From CAIXZV01 sp963697365 (GTDB taxonomy: Bacteria; Chloroflexota; Limnocylindria; Limnocylindrales; CSP1-4): DNA of 64,000 nucleotides. This document shows, piece after piece, positions 55,268 to 64,000 of this stretch. Location: assembly GCA_963697365.1 (NCBI GenBank), contig CAVONT010000016.1, forward strand, positions 1-64,000, read 5' to 3'. The translations under genes and the position numbers were made by a program. The notes under the pieces were generated by a model, which ran no database searches, was not told the DNA's origin, and worked only from the letters and a program-made list of their open reading frames with translations. Each line of letters starts with the position of its first letter. The first letter of the stretch is position 1.

Positions 55268-57427
55268 ATGCACACAGCACGCATCCCGGTCGCCGATGGC
55301 GTGGAGCTCGCCGCCGACACATGGTCACCCCCGGCTGGCCTGAGCGCGGGCCCGTCACCCGCCCCATTCGTCCTTGTCCACGGCCTTGCCTCGAATGCCC
55401 GGATGTGGGACGGGGTGGCCGCCAGGCTGACGGAGCGGGGGCACGCGGCGTTGACCGTCGATCTGCGTGGCCATGGCCGATCCTCCAAGGTCGAGGGGCC
55501 ATATGACATCCCGACGGTCGCGGATGACGTCGCCGCGCTGATCGCCGCGATGGGCCTCGACCGTCCTGTCGTCGCCGGCCAGTCCTGGGGCGGCAACGTG
55601 GTCCTGGAGCTGGCGGCACGCCACCCGTCGGCAGTTCGCGGCATCGCGTGCGTGGACGGCGGCTGGCTGGAGCCTTCCACGCTGTTCGCCTCGTGGGAGG
55701 AGTGCGAGGCGGTCCTCGCACCGCCGCGTCTCGCCGGCATCGACCGCGGCGAGATCGAGACCTACATCCGGGGCGCGCATCCGGACTGGCCCGAGGCCGG
55801 CATCGCGGGCATGCTCGCCAACTTCGAGGTTCTCGCGGACGGCACGATCGCCCCGTGGCTCACGTACGAGCGCCACATCACGGTGCTGCGGGGCTTGTGG
55901 GCCCACCACCCCTCCCAGATCTATGCGAACGTGCCTGTGCCGGTGCTGCTCGCGCCTGCCATCGGCGGCGGACCAGAGCGTGAGGCGCAGAAGCGCGAGG
56001 ACGTTGCTCGAGCGCTCGCGCTGCTCCCGGACGCCCGTGCCCGATGGTTCTTCGGCGACCATGACATCCATGCGCAGCACCCGGGCGAACTTGCCGACGT
56101 GATGATCGACGTGCTCGCCGGAGCGGTCACCGGAATGACCGCGCCCGCCAGAATCCTCGCGATCATGGGGTCGGGCGAGACCGCGCCCGCCATGGCCAAG
56201 GTCCATCGCGCGCTGTTCCAGCGCCTCGGAGGAGGCCCGGTACCAGCGGCAATCATCGACACCCCCTACGGGTTCCAGGGGAACGCCGACGAGCTCTCCT
56301 CGCGGACGCAGGAGTTCTTCGCCACGAGCGTCGCGAACCCGGTGGACGTGGCGACGTACCGGAACCGGCAGGTGGACGCCGTGACGCAGGCCACGGCCGT
56401 CGCCCGGATTCGCGCCTCGCGCTACGTGATGGCCGGGCCCGGAAGCCCCAGCTACGCCCTCAATACCTGGGCAGGCGGACCCATCCCGGATGCCCTGCGC
56501 GAGAAGCTGGTGTCCGGCGGCGTCCTGACGATGGCCAGTGCCGCGGCGCTGACGCTCGGGGTGGTCACGATCCCGGTGTACGAGGTCTACAAGGTGGGCG
56601 AGGATCCACGGTGGCTCGCCGGGCTCGACCTCCTGGGTGCGGCCACCGGCCTTCGCGCTGCCGTCGTGCCCCATTACGACAACGCCGAAGGCGGCAACCA
56701 CGACACGCGCTTCTGCTACATGGGCGAGCGCAGGCTGCGCCTGCTCGAGGCGCAGCTGCCGGAGGACGCGTTCGTGCTGGGCGTGGACAGCCACACGGCG
56801 CTCGTGATGGACCTCGAGGCCGGCACGGCCGACATCTTCGGGCTCGGCGGCGTGACCGTCCGCGTCGACGGACGCAGCACGACGTTTGCCGCCGGGACGG
56901 AGATCTCCATCGCGGCGCTGGGCGAGGCGGCGCGCGGTCTCTCGACAGGGCAGTCCGCCGAAGCCGTCCGTGCGACGGCCCCCGCCGGCGGGGACGCGGA
57001 GACGCGCCTTGGCCGGCCGGCCGCCCCCCTGCGTGACGAGATGGTGGAGTTGGAGGGCACCTTCGTCGCCGCTCTCGAGAGTGGCGCCATCCGTGACGCT
57101 GTTGCGGCGCTCCTCGACCTGCATGCCGCCCTCGTCTCGCGCCTCTATAGCGGTGAGGACAGCACGGACTTTGACAACGCCAGCGCGACGCTGCGGTCAC
57201 TGATCGTCCGCCTCGGAGAGGTGGCCGCAGCCGGCGCTGTGGACCCGCGCACCGCCCTCGAGCCGCTGGTTGACGCGTTGCTGGAGCTCCGTGCCGCGGC
57301 CCGCGCCAACCGTGACTGGGCAACGGCCGACGTCATCAGGGACCGGCTCGCAGCCGCCGGGATCGAGGTCCGCGACGGTCCCGACGGGGCGACCTGGGTA
57401 CTGGCACCCGCGGTGCGCGCCGGCTGA
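55268..57427 (+). CDS. alpha/beta hydrolase + S51-like + CysS/YqeB-tail protein, 719 aa
   Basis: One open frame holds three parts. Residues 1-295 are an alpha/beta hydrolase: oxyanion region VLVHGLASNARMW, nucleophile elbow AGQSWGGN, acid and His (FFGDHDIHAQHP). Residues 296-560 start MTAPARILAIMGSGETAPAM and resemble the S51/glutamine-amidotransferase-like group (TPYGFQGNADE, AGPGSPSYAL, LTMASAAALTLG with a Ser). The C-terminal 60 residues match the cysteinyl-tRNA-synthetase tail (RDWATADVIRDRLAAAGIEV). The junction TGMTAPA contains ATG; loss of one A would give an ATGA overlap, so this may be two genes joined by a sequence error. Confidence 0.8.
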   Translation: MHTARIPVADGVELAADTWSPPAGLSAGPSPAPFVLVHGLASNARMWDGVAARLTERGHAALTVDLRGHGRSSKVEGPYDIPTVADDVAALIAAMGLDRPVVAGQSWGGNVVLELAARHPSAVRGIACVDGGWLEPSTLFASWEECEAVLAPPRLAGIDRGEIETYIRGAHPDWPEAGIAGMLANFEVLADGTIAPWLTYERHITVLRGLWAHHPSQIYANVPVPVLLAPAIGGGPEREAQKREDVARALALLPDARARWFFGDHDIHAQHPGELADVMIDVLAGAVTGMTAPARILAIMGSGETAPAMAKVHRALFQRLGGGPVPAAIIDTPYGFQGNADELSSRTQEFFATSVANPVDVATYRNRQVDAVTQATAVARIRASRYVMAGPGSPSYALNTWAGGPIPDALREKLVSGGVLTMASAAALTLGVVTIPVYEVYKVGEDPRWLAGLDLLGAATGLRAAVVPHYDNAEGGNHDTRFCYMGERRLRLLEAQLPEDAFVLGVDSHTALVMDLEAGTADIFGLGGVTVRVDGRSTTFAAGTEISIAALGEAARGLSTGQSAEAVRATAPAGGDAETRLGRPAAPLRDEMVELEGTFVAALESGAIRDAVAALLDLHAALVSRLYSGEDSTDFDNASATLRSLIVRLGEVAAAGAVDPRTALEPLVDALLELRAAARANRDWATADVIRDRLAAAGIEVRDGPDGATWVLAPAVRAG

Positions 57428-57509
57428 GCGCAGCCGGCCGTGGAGGCCGTCCGTCCCCAGGCGGACGTCCGCAGCCGCGAGGCCGCAGCCCGCCTTGCGA
57501 ACGCCCGGC

Positions 57510-57932
57510 TCAGCCCTCGATGAACGCGTCGAGCGCGCGCCGGCCCTCGTCGGTCAGCCGTGGTCCCTTCGCCTTGAGCTCGAGGCCGATCCTGGGCGCC
57601 TTGTCCGCGAGCGCCTTGCGCATCCTCGGGAACATGGACCCGGTCCGGAGCTTGTAGGTCGTGAACAGGACGGTCTTCGGCCCTGCCAGGTCCGGCAGCT
57701 CGCGAGCCCACTCGACCCACACGGCCTCGGGGTGCTGGTTGACGACGAACCAGCCGTGCGTCCAGGCACCCAGGAAGAGGTAGTCAACTCCGGCCAGGCC
57801 GGCCGTCTCGACCTCGTCGAACGAGGCGACGCGGGTCTCGATGCCGCGTCGCCCGAGATGGGCGGCGATATCGTCGGCCAGGCCGGCGGTTGTCCACGTG
57901 GCGCTGCAGTACACGATCGCGGCGGTAGGCAT
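57510..57932 (-). CDS. flavodoxin family protein
   Basis: A 140-residue flavodoxin-like protein: N-terminal FMN phosphate loop IVYCSATWTTAGLADDIA (an altered T/S-x-T-G-x-T), DYLFLGAWTHGWFV at the 60s loop, and KTVLFTTYKLRTGSMF. It may carry electrons or act as a NAD(P)H-quinone oxidoreductase. ATG 57932 puts the first beta strand at residue 4. It is divergent from the valS T-box. Confidence 0.82.
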   Translation of the reverse strand: MPTAAIVYCSATWTTAGLADDIAAHLGRRGIETRVASFDEVETAGLAGVDYLFLGAWTHGWFVVNQHPEAVWVEWARELPDLAGPKTVLFTTYKLRTGSMFPRMRKALADKAPRIGLELKAKGPRLTDEGRRALDAFIEG

Positions 57933-58077
57933 GGGGCCATGGTGGCGTCGCGCGTCGCTGGCCCGGGAGGGCCACCCGGACCCCGGCTTCGTGTCCAGGC
58001 GGCCCCGGCTGGGTGGCCGGACGACCCGATGGTGGCAGGCCTGCCGGGCCACGATGCCTGCGTGCTAGACTCCCGAC

Positions 58078-58320
58078 ACTTCACGGCGGTGACCGGGAGG
58101 AGTAGGTCCGGGGACGGCCCCAAGCGAGCGCGGGATGGTGCGAGCCGCGCGGGTACGCCGGTCCGAACGTCGTCCGGGAGCCGTGCGCCTGGCGCCCGAT
58201 AGAGCGCCACGAGCGCGCCCGACCCAGCCCCCGCGATGAGCGGACGGGCCCCGGGCGCGGAACCAGCAGGTGGTACCACGACCCCGTTCGTCCGCTGGAC
58301 GAGCGGGTCGTTCCGTTTTC
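58078..58320 (+). promoter_or_regulatory. T-box leader of valS
   Basis: A tRNA-sensing T-box lies before valS. Stem I features GAGGAGTAGG (near 58120) and GGATGGTGCGAGCC (58132-58146); the specifier is probably GTC at 58169-58171 (Val, read by anticodon GAC) followed by GTCCGGGAGCC; the T-box bulge is AGGTGGTACCACG at 58268-58280; then the terminator. Uncharged tRNA-Val would pair with GGTACC and block termination. Class and specifier are read by eye. Confidence 0.8.
58279..58320 (+). terminator. T-box terminator upstream of valS
   Basis: CGACCCCGTTCGTCC pairs with GGACGAGCGGGTCG (one bulge and one G-T), loop GCT, followed by TTCCGTTTTC. Overlaps the T-box pairing region as expected. Confidence 0.8.
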
Positions 58321-58338
58321 GAGGGCAGGGACGACACG

Positions 58339-61059
58339 ATGACCGAGCAGCTCGCGAAGGCCTACGCGCCGGCCGAGTTCGAAGCCGAGATCTACGAGCG
58401 CTGGCTCGCCGCGGACGTCTTCGCGCCCGACGGCACGGGCTCGCGTGCGGACTGGGCGCTGGAGCCGTTCACGATCATCCAGCCGCCGCCCAATGTCACG
58501 GGCTCGCTGCATCTCGGCCACGCCCAGCGGACGACGGTCGAGGACCTGATGATCCGCCACGCCAGGATGCTGGGCCGCCCGAGCCTCTTCCTCCCGGGCC
58601 TGGACCACGCGAGCATCGCCGCCCAGTTCGTGCTCGACAAGCTCATCGCGCAGGACGGCGAGTCCCGCGCCAGCCTCGGCCGCGAGCGGTATCTCGAGCG
58701 CATGGACGTCTTCATCGAGGAGACGAGGACCACGATCCTGACCCAGCAGCGCCGCGTTGGTGGCTCGTGCGACTGGGGCCGCCTGCGCTTCACCATGGAC
58801 GAGGTGAGCGCGAAGGCCGTCCGCGAGGCGTTCTTCCGCCTGTACCAGAAGGGTCTGGCCTACCGCGCCGAGGCGCTCATCAACTGGTGCCCCGGCTGTC
58901 GCACGTCCGTGTCGGACCTCGAGGTGATCCAGACGCCCGAGACCGGCGCGATCTGGCGGATCCGCTACCACCTGGTCGATGACGCCACCGGGCAGCCGAT
59001 TCCAGGCGAGACGCTCACCGTCGCCACCACCCGTCCCGAGACGATCCTCGGCGATACGGCCGTCGCGGTGCACCCGGACGACCCCCGCTACGCCGCCATC
59101 GTCGGACGGACCGTGCGCATCCCGTTCGTCGATCGCGACGTGCCGGTGATCGCCGACCCGGTCGTCGAGCTGGACTTCGGCACCGGTGCGGTGAAGATCA
59201 CGCCCGGCCACGACTTCAACGACAACGAGACCGGCAAGCGTCATGGCCTCGCGATGCCCACGATCCTCGACGATCGCGCCCACATCACGAACACCGGCAC
59301 CCGGTACGACGGCATGGAGCGGTACGAGGCGCGGAAGGCCATCCTCGCAGACCTCACGGAGCAGGGTGACCTGGAGTCCGAGGCCGCCCACGAGATGGTC
59401 ATCGGCCGCTGCCAGCGCTCCACGGACGTGGTCGAGCCGCGCCTCAAGACCCAGTGGTTCGTGAAGACCACCCCGCTGGCCGAAGCAGCCCTCGAGGCCA
59501 CCCGGTCCGGCCGCACCCGGATCCTGCCCGAGCGCTTCGAGAAGGTCTGGGAGCACTGGCTGACCAGCATCCGCGACTGGAACGTGTCGCGCCAGCTGTG
59601 GTGGGGCCACCGGATCCCGGCCTGGTACTGCCCTGACGGCCATGCCACCGTCAGTCCGGAGATCGGCGGCCCTGCGGCCTGCGAGACCTGCGGCCGTCCC
59701 GCGACGGACCTCCAGCAGGACCAGGACATCTTCGACACGTGGTTCTCGTCGGGTCTCTGGCCGTTCTCGACGCTCGGCTGGCCCGATGCCACCGACGACA
59801 TGCGCCGCTTCTACCCGGGCTCGGTCATGGAGACCGGCTACGACATTCTGTTCTTCTGGGTGGCCCGGATGATGATGCTGGGCCTCGAGCTCGCGGACGA
59901 GGCGCCCTTCCACACCGTCTACCTGTCGGGCCTGATCCGCGACCCGTACGGCGCGAAGATGTCGAAGACGAAGGGCAACACGGTGGATCCGCTGGCCACC
60001 ATCGACGACATGGGCGCCGACGCGCTGCGCTTCGCGGTGGTCCACGGCGCCACGCCGGGCAACGACCAGCGCTTCGGCCCCGCCAAGGTGGAGAACGCTC
60101 GCAACTTCGCCAACAAGCTCTGGAACGCCACCCGGTTCGTGCTGGGCGCGCGCCCGGCCACCATTGCCGAGGACGCCGAGCGCCGCCTGCCGTCGGCATC
60201 GGCCCAGGGCCCGGCCGAACGATGGATCGAATCACGCGCCGCCGCAACCGTGGCAGCCGTGGACAAGGCGATGGCCGACTACGCCTTCGGCGAGGTGACC
60301 CGCGTTCTCTATGACGCGATCTGGTCCGAGTACTGCGACTGGGGCATCGAGCTTGCGAAGGTCCGGCTCTCGGACGAGTCGCTGCCGGCCGCTGAGCGCG
60401 AGGCGACCTGGTGGACGCTCGTGGACGCCCTGGATACGTACCTGCGCCTGCTGCACCCGGTGATGCCGTTCATCACGGAGCGGCTGTGGGCCGCGCTCCC
60501 GCATCGCGCCACGGACCCGGGTCTGCTCATCGTGGCGACCTGGCCCGGGGTGGGGGAGCAGGACGCGGCGGCCGAGGCCCAGGTGGGCGCCCTCGTCGAG
60601 CTCGTGCGCGGCGTCCGCAACGCGCGTGCCGACGCGAAGCTCGAGCCCGCTGCGTGGCTGCCGCTCGATGTCTACGTGGAACCGGAGCTGGGGCCGGCAC
60701 TTGAGGCCCTGCGTCCGGCCCTCGAGCGTCTTGCCCGTGCGAAGCCGCTTCGTCGCCATCTCACCCGCGAGGACCTCCACGGGACCGCGGGCGCCGCGGG
60801 CGGGTTGTCGGTCATCGCGGGTCCCGCCGAGGCGATCGTGGGCACGCCGCAGGCGGATCCCGCCGCCGCCGAGGCGGACCGTGCCCGCCTGGAGAAGGAG
60901 CTGGCCGAGGCCGAGCGCCTGCTGGAGGCGGCCCGCGGGCGGCTGGCCAACGACGCCTTCACGGCCAAGGCGCCAGCCGCCGTCGTGGAAGGCGCGAAGG
61001 CCCGCGAGGCGGAGCTTGCCGACCAGGTGGATCGCATCCGCGACCGGTTGGGCCGGTAG
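58339..61059 (+). CDS. valS: valyl-tRNA synthetase
   Basis: Valine-tRNA ligase, 906 residues, intact. The class I signatures are HLGHAQR (HIGH-type, near residue 69) and KMSKTKGN (KMSKS-type), with editing-domain segment VATTRPETILGDTAVAVHP and the C-terminal coiled-coil with RLEKELAEAERLLEAARGRL. A zinc-like Cys pair CPGC is present at INWCPGC. The start at 58339 is 19 bases after the T-box terminator. Charging controlled by the T-box. Confidence 0.98.
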   Translation: MTEQLAKAYAPAEFEAEIYERWLAADVFAPDGTGSRADWALEPFTIIQPPPNVTGSLHLGHAQRTTVEDLMIRHARMLGRPSLFLPGLDHASIAAQFVLDKLIAQDGESRASLGRERYLERMDVFIEETRTTILTQQRRVGGSCDWGRLRFTMDEVSAKAVREAFFRLYQKGLAYRAEALINWCPGCRTSVSDLEVIQTPETGAIWRIRYHLVDDATGQPIPGETLTVATTRPETILGDTAVAVHPDDPRYAAIVGRTVRIPFVDRDVPVIADPVVELDFGTGAVKITPGHDFNDNETGKRHGLAMPTILDDRAHITNTGTRYDGMERYEARKAILADLTEQGDLESEAAHEMVIGRCQRSTDVVEPRLKTQWFVKTTPLAEAALEATRSGRTRILPERFEKVWEHWLTSIRDWNVSRQLWWGHRIPAWYCPDGHATVSPEIGGPAACETCGRPATDLQQDQDIFDTWFSSGLWPFSTLGWPDATDDMRRFYPGSVMETGYDILFFWVARMMMLGLELADEAPFHTVYLSGLIRDPYGAKMSKTKGNTVDPLATIDDMGADALRFAVVHGATPGNDQRFGPAKVENARNFANKLWNATRFVLGARPATIAEDAERRLPSASAQGPAERWIESRAAATVAAVDKAMADYAFGEVTRVLYDAIWSEYCDWGIELAKVRLSDESLPAAEREATWWTLVDALDTYLRLLHPVMPFITERLWAALPHRATDPGLLIVATWPGVGEQDAAAEAQVGALVELVRGVRNARADAKLEPAAWLPLDVYVEPELGPALEALRPALERLARAKPLRRHLTREDLHGTAGAAGGLSVIAGPAEAIVGTPQADPAAAEADRARLEKELAEAERLLEAARGRLANDAFTAKAPAAVVEGAKAREAELADQVDRIRDRLGR

Positions 61060-61138
61060 AGGACGAAACGGCTGCTGAAGAGAGGGCCACCCGCTGCTAG
61101 GATGGCCCTCACCGGCAGTCCGCCGACCGGAGGACAGG

Positions 61139-61891
61139 GTGCCCCTCGATTTCCTGAAACGCCGTGGCGACGGCGACAAGACGCCAGATCCGAAGAGCCA
61201 ATCGGCGATCCCGGCCGGCATGCCGGAGGAGGTCGTCGCCCAGGACTTCCAGCTCAAGCTCTACTACGCGGGCAAGAGCAGCGAGGGCGTCCGCTTCCGT
61301 GCCGGCGTGCAGGCGATCGATGACCTGCCCAAGCTCCTCGGGGGTATCGCGCGCAACGAGGTGGAGGTCGTCGAGCCGCTGCCGATGGAGTTCGCCCAGG
61401 CGATGCCGCAGATCGTGCGCCCGTCGGAGGCGATGCAGTGGCTGAACGCCCACCACCAGCTGAGCCCGGTCACCCGCCACGCCCTGCTGGTGCTGGAGTC
61501 GATCGATGCCGTCGACCTCGCGTTCGACACGTTCGCCTGCACGCTGCTCGATGGCGAGACCGACACGTCCGGGTACCCCGAGTACAGCGCCGTCGTCGGC
61601 GGCGTCGCGGCCCACTGGGACGAGGCCACGGGCGACCTGATCGTCCGGGCCGTTGTCGGCTGGGGCGGCCGTGGCGTGCGGGGCGACACCGATCGCATCG
61701 GCCAGCGCCTGCTGTCGGCCATCCTGTCCAACGTGCTCGCCAGCAAGGGCGCTCTCGGCTTTGCCGGTGTCGAGCGGCCCGTGCCGTCGGCCGGTCGCGG
61801 CGGCCTGGTCTGTGCCCACTGCGGGTTCGCCTCGGGCCACGAGCGTGCCTTCTACTGCCCCAAGTGCGGGATGCGGCTGCTCCGCGGCTGA
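61139..61891 (+). CDS. hypothetical protein with C-terminal zinc ribbon
   Basis: A 250-residue protein. The middle carries a mixed alpha/beta domain with no recognised family (EGVRFRAGVQAIDDLPKLL, GYPEYSAVVGGVAAHW). The end has two Cys pairs (CAHC and CPKC), a zinc ribbon like those in double-zinc-ribbon proteins. GGAGGA precedes GTG 61139. It is followed by an FmdB-like zinc-ribbon gene 22 bases downstream. Confidence 0.7.
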   Translation: MPLDFLKRRGDGDKTPDPKSQSAIPAGMPEEVVAQDFQLKLYYAGKSSEGVRFRAGVQAIDDLPKLLGGIARNEVEVVEPLPMEFAQAMPQIVRPSEAMQWLNAHHQLSPVTRHALLVLESIDAVDLAFDTFACTLLDGETDTSGYPEYSAVVGGVAAHWDEATGDLIVRAVVGWGGRGVRGDTDRIGQRLLSAILSNVLASKGALGFAGVERPVPSAGRGGLVCAHCGFASGHERAFYCPKCGMRLLRG

Positions 61892-61912
61892 CCCCCCAAT
61901 CGGACGAGCCTG

Positions 61913-62320
61913 ATGCCGATCTACGACTACCTCTGCACCGAGTGCGATCACCGCGCCGACATCCTCCACGGGATCAACGATCCGGGCCCTCACTTCTGCC
62001 CCTCGTGCGGGAAGGAGGGGACCATGCGCAAGCAGTTCGCCGTTCCTTCCATCCACTTCAAGGGCTCCGGCTGGGCGAAGAAGGATCGCGGTGCGTCGAC
62101 GGGCACGCGGGCGTCGCGGGCCACATCGGACACGGCCGGCGACCATGCCGACGCCACAGGCGAGTCGAAGGGCGAACCCAAAGGCGAGTCGAAGGGTGAG
62201 TCGAAGGGTGACGCCAAGGCCGAGTCGAAGGCCGAGTCGAAGGGCGAACCCAAGGGCGAGACGTCATCCTCCAGCAGCGGGTCGTCTTCCGCCGCATCGT
62301 CCGCGCCGAGCACGGACTGA
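61913..62320 (+). CDS. FmdB-family zinc ribbon protein with low-complexity tail
   Basis: A 135-residue protein. The first 40 residues are the FmdB regulator-type ribbon (MPIYDYLCTECDHRAD, two CxxC pairs: CTEC and CPSC). After residue 60 it turns into a long Lys/Glu/Ser/Gly tail with repeats of ESKGEPKG and then poly-Ser. FmdB-type proteins are of unclear role; the tail is probably disordered. Confidence 0.85.
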   Translation: MPIYDYLCTECDHRADILHGINDPGPHFCPSCGKEGTMRKQFAVPSIHFKGSGWAKKDRGASTGTRASRATSDTAGDHADATGESKGEPKGESKGESKGDAKAESKAESKGEPKGETSSSSSGSSSAASSAPSTD

Positions 62321-62327
62321 GGATCTG

Positions 62328-62564
62328 ATGCCTGCTGCCGCTGATTGGATCACGCTCGCCGAAGCTGCCGAGATCCTCGAGGCCGCCAACATCCACTTCC
62401 GGCCCGACACGATCGGGAACTGGGCGCGGTCCGGGCGCCTCACCAGCATCAAGCTCGGCGGGCGACGGTACGTCCGCAGGGGCGAGGTGAAGGCTCTCGT
62501 GGCCGCGCCGCGCCGCGTCCACGCCGAGGACCTGCAGCCCGGACTGTTCGAGGACTTGGGTTAG
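62328..62564 (+). CDS. small HTH DNA-binding protein (MerR/excisionase-like)
   Basis: A 78-residue helix-turn-helix protein of the HTH_17/excisionase type: WITLAEAAEILEAANIHFRP, then TIGNWARSGRLTSIKLGGRR. It starts 7 bases after the FmdB-like gene. It may regulate the operon or bind a recombination site, but no phage genes are near. Confidence 0.75.
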   Translation: MPAAADWITLAEAAEILEAANIHFRPDTIGNWARSGRLTSIKLGGRRYVRRGEVKALVAAPRRVHAEDLQPGLFEDLG

Positions 62565-62569
62565 GCAAC

Positions 62570-63493
62570 GTGGATGCGCCCGAGGAGACCAACGGGCACG
62601 TCGACCGGGCCCGAGCGGGCCTGACGCGGATCGTCGAGCGGGTCGGCGGGCTTCCGGCCGTCCAGCGTCTGGTCGCGGTGTTCGAAGCGTACGACCACGG
62701 CGGCGGGGGCCTCTCGGCGAACGGTCTCGCATACTCGGCGCTGTTCGCGCTCGTGCCCGGCCTCCTGCTCGTTCTCGCAGTGATCGGCATTGTCATCACC
62801 GACGGGGAGATCCAGGACCGGCTGGTCCAGGGCATTGGCGAGTTGTTCCCGCCCCTGGAGCCGCTGGTCGAGACGGCGTTCGCCCAGGTCTCGGCTGGCG
62901 CCGTGCCGACGACGATCTTCGCGGTGGTCGGCCTGCTGTGGGGCTCCAGCCGCTTCTACGCCGCGCTCGACTACGCGTTCTCCCGTGTGTTCAGGACGGC
63001 CCCGCGCCGCAACGAGGTCGAACGTGGTCTGCGCGGCGTCCTTGTGAGCGTCGTGTTCATCGCGCTGCCGATCGTGGTGGTGATCGTGGGGGCGATCGCG
63101 ACCTGGGTGATGGATCTCGCCCCGGAGCTGGGGGAGTTCGACGGTGAGATCCGCGGGCTCGTGCAGCTCGGGTCACCCTTGTCCACCTGGGTGCTGTTCA
63201 CCGTGGGCATTGCGGTGGTGTACCGGTTCGTTCCGAACACCCGCGTGCAGATCGGTGATCTCGGATGGCCGGCGATCCTGGCCGGCACGGTGATCGCGAT
63301 CTTCACGCAGATCTTCACGTTCATCGCTCCGCGGATGCTGCAATGGGCGGCGCTGTTCGGCGCGCTGCTGTCGGTCTTCGCCGTGCTGATCTGGCTGTCG
63401 ATCTCGCTGAACGTCCTGCTGTTCGGCGCAGCATGGGTGAAGGTCCGCGTGCGGGAGCGGAAGGACCGGCAGCCCGAGGCCGACGCAGGGTAG
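62570..63493 (+). CDS. YihY/BrkB-family membrane protein
   Basis: A 307-residue membrane protein with six helices and the YihY landmarks SANGLAYSALFALVPGLLLVL, WGSSRFYAALDYAFSRVF and YRFVPNTRVQIGDL. The family was once named ribonuclease BN or virulence factor BrkB; true function unknown. GTG 62570 lies 5 bases after the HTH gene. Confidence 0.9.
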   Translation: MDAPEETNGHVDRARAGLTRIVERVGGLPAVQRLVAVFEAYDHGGGGLSANGLAYSALFALVPGLLLVLAVIGIVITDGEIQDRLVQGIGELFPPLEPLVETAFAQVSAGAVPTTIFAVVGLLWGSSRFYAALDYAFSRVFRTAPRRNEVERGLRGVLVSVVFIALPIVVVIVGAIATWVMDLAPELGEFDGEIRGLVQLGSPLSTWVLFTVGIAVVYRFVPNTRVQIGDLGWPAILAGTVIAIFTQIFTFIAPRMLQWAALFGALLSVFAVLIWLSISLNVLLFGAAWVKVRVRERKDRQPEADAG

Positions 63494-63546
63494 GGGAACA
63501 GCGGACGCTCGGGCGGCGCTTGCGCCCAGCGAAGGCGCCCGGCCGG

Positions 63547-63999
63547 TCAGCCCTGGCGGCTCCCGCAGCGACGGCAGAAGCGGGCGTTGGCCGACAGCGA
63601 GAGCCCGCAGCTCACGCACGGCTGGGCCGTCGGGGCCGGCATCGCCGCCTGCGCGGGTCCCTGGGTTGGTCCGCCGGTGAGGACTTCCTGCGCTGAGGCG
63701 GCCCACAACGCCGTCGCGTCACCCTGAGGGAGGAGGGGACGGCCGGCGAGCGTGGGCTGCACGCCGGGGCGAGGCGACGGCCGCGTCGTCCAAGCCGGTG
63801 CGGTCGGCCACTGCGGAGCGGTCCCATCGTCCGGGGCGATCGTGAGCCACGCGGGTTGGGCGGGCTGCGCGGGTTCCGGTGCGGGCGTGGGGGCTTGGAC
63901 GGGTTCCGCTGCCGGAGGGGCGGGCCACGTGGGCTGCTCGATGACGTCAACTGGCTCGGCCACGACGACCGGCTCGGGCTCCGGCTCGGCCTCGGCCAC
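63547..63999 (-). CDS. zinc-ribbon protein, 5' partial
   Basis: The C-terminal part of a protein that continues past the right edge. Visible: a Pro/Ala/Glu-rich stretch with many PAP and AEP repeats, then a C-terminal zinc ribbon (CVSCGLSLSANARFCRRCG). The rest lies outside the window. Similar ribbons occur at the C-terminus of many actinobacterial/Chloroflexota proteins of unknown role. Confidence 0.6.
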   Translation of the reverse strand: MAEAEPEPEPVVVAEPVDVIEQPTWPAPPAAEPVQAPTPAPEPAQPAQPAWLTIAPDDGTAPQWPTAPAWTTRPSPRPGVQPTLAGRPLLPQGDATALWAASAQEVLTGGPTQGPAQAAMPAPTAQPCVSCGLSLSANARFCRRCGSRQG

Positions 64000-64000
64000 G

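Noticed and set aside
62328..62564. Prophage excisionase
   Set aside because: No integrase, attachment repeats or phage genes nearby; the gene sits in a housekeeping-like operon.

Overview
The window is 64 kb of very GC-rich bacterial DNA with GTG starts as common as ATG, tightly packed 4-base start/stop overlaps (ATGA or GTGA) and single-copy housekeeping genes (tig-clpP-clpX, valS, a Leu tRNA, mrp, rsgA, cinA). Gene content, the valS T-box leader, DUF2269 and DUF5661 proteins, FmdB and tandem-GNAT proteins fit an uncultivated Chloroflexota (Limnocylindria/Ellin6529-like) or deep actinobacterial genome. This placement is inference, because no 16S rRNA gene is present. About 40 single-base frame breaks interrupt otherwise well conserved genes, often at short homopolymers or CG-rich tetramers. 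They look like consensus errors of a long-read or metagenomic assembly rather than decay, so broken genes are annotated as single loci spanning the breaks.

Region by region. 0-4 kb: a truncated CapA-like phosphatase, a small protein and a metallo-beta-lactamase-fold hydrolase. 1.8-7.6 kb (minus): a coupled operon of ABC-2 exporter ATPase, a small His/Arg-rich protein, exporter permease, rsgA and two tandem-GNAT proteins. It is preceded by a promoter, tandem operator-like repeats, a short leader ORF and an intrinsic terminator that together look like attenuation control. 7.7-16 kb: lipoproteins, GNATs, RidA, DUF2269 and a class II aldolase. 16.2-20.4 kb: a 1388-residue repeat surface protein carrying an internal 516-bp duplication. 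20.5-24.2 kb: a metallophosphatase, an inositol-phosphatase-family enzyme and two helical proteins.

24.2-30.3 kb (minus): a polyamine ABC transporter operon (potA-potD-potB-potC) feeding a class III aminotransferase, expressed from a near-consensus promoter. 30.6-39.1 kb: mrp, a Crp/Fnr regulator, cinA, a membrane-protein pair, tRNA-Leu and tig-clpP-clpX.

39.3-45.0 kb (minus): a 4-hydroxyproline (or D-proline) catabolic operon. It has a three-subunit FAD/2Fe-2S dehydrogenase, a DapA-family deaminase, a two-cysteine racemase/epimerase and a GntR regulator. Divergent from it, 45.2-53.9 kb (plus): an AraC-type regulator, a corrinoid protein, a UroD-family methyltransferase, a ribose-type ABC transporter, a second corrinoid protein and a pterin-binding methyltransferase. 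Together these could import a methylated compound and pass its methyl group through a corrinoid to tetrahydrofolate. This cluster, next to the hydroxyproline operon, is the most interesting part of the window.

54-64 kb: an EamA exporter, a large alpha/beta-hydrolase plus S51-like plus CysS/YqeB-tail ORF, a flavodoxin, valS with its T-box, zinc-ribbon proteins (one FmdB), a small HTH protein, a YihY/BrkB membrane protein and a partial zinc-ribbon protein at the right edge.
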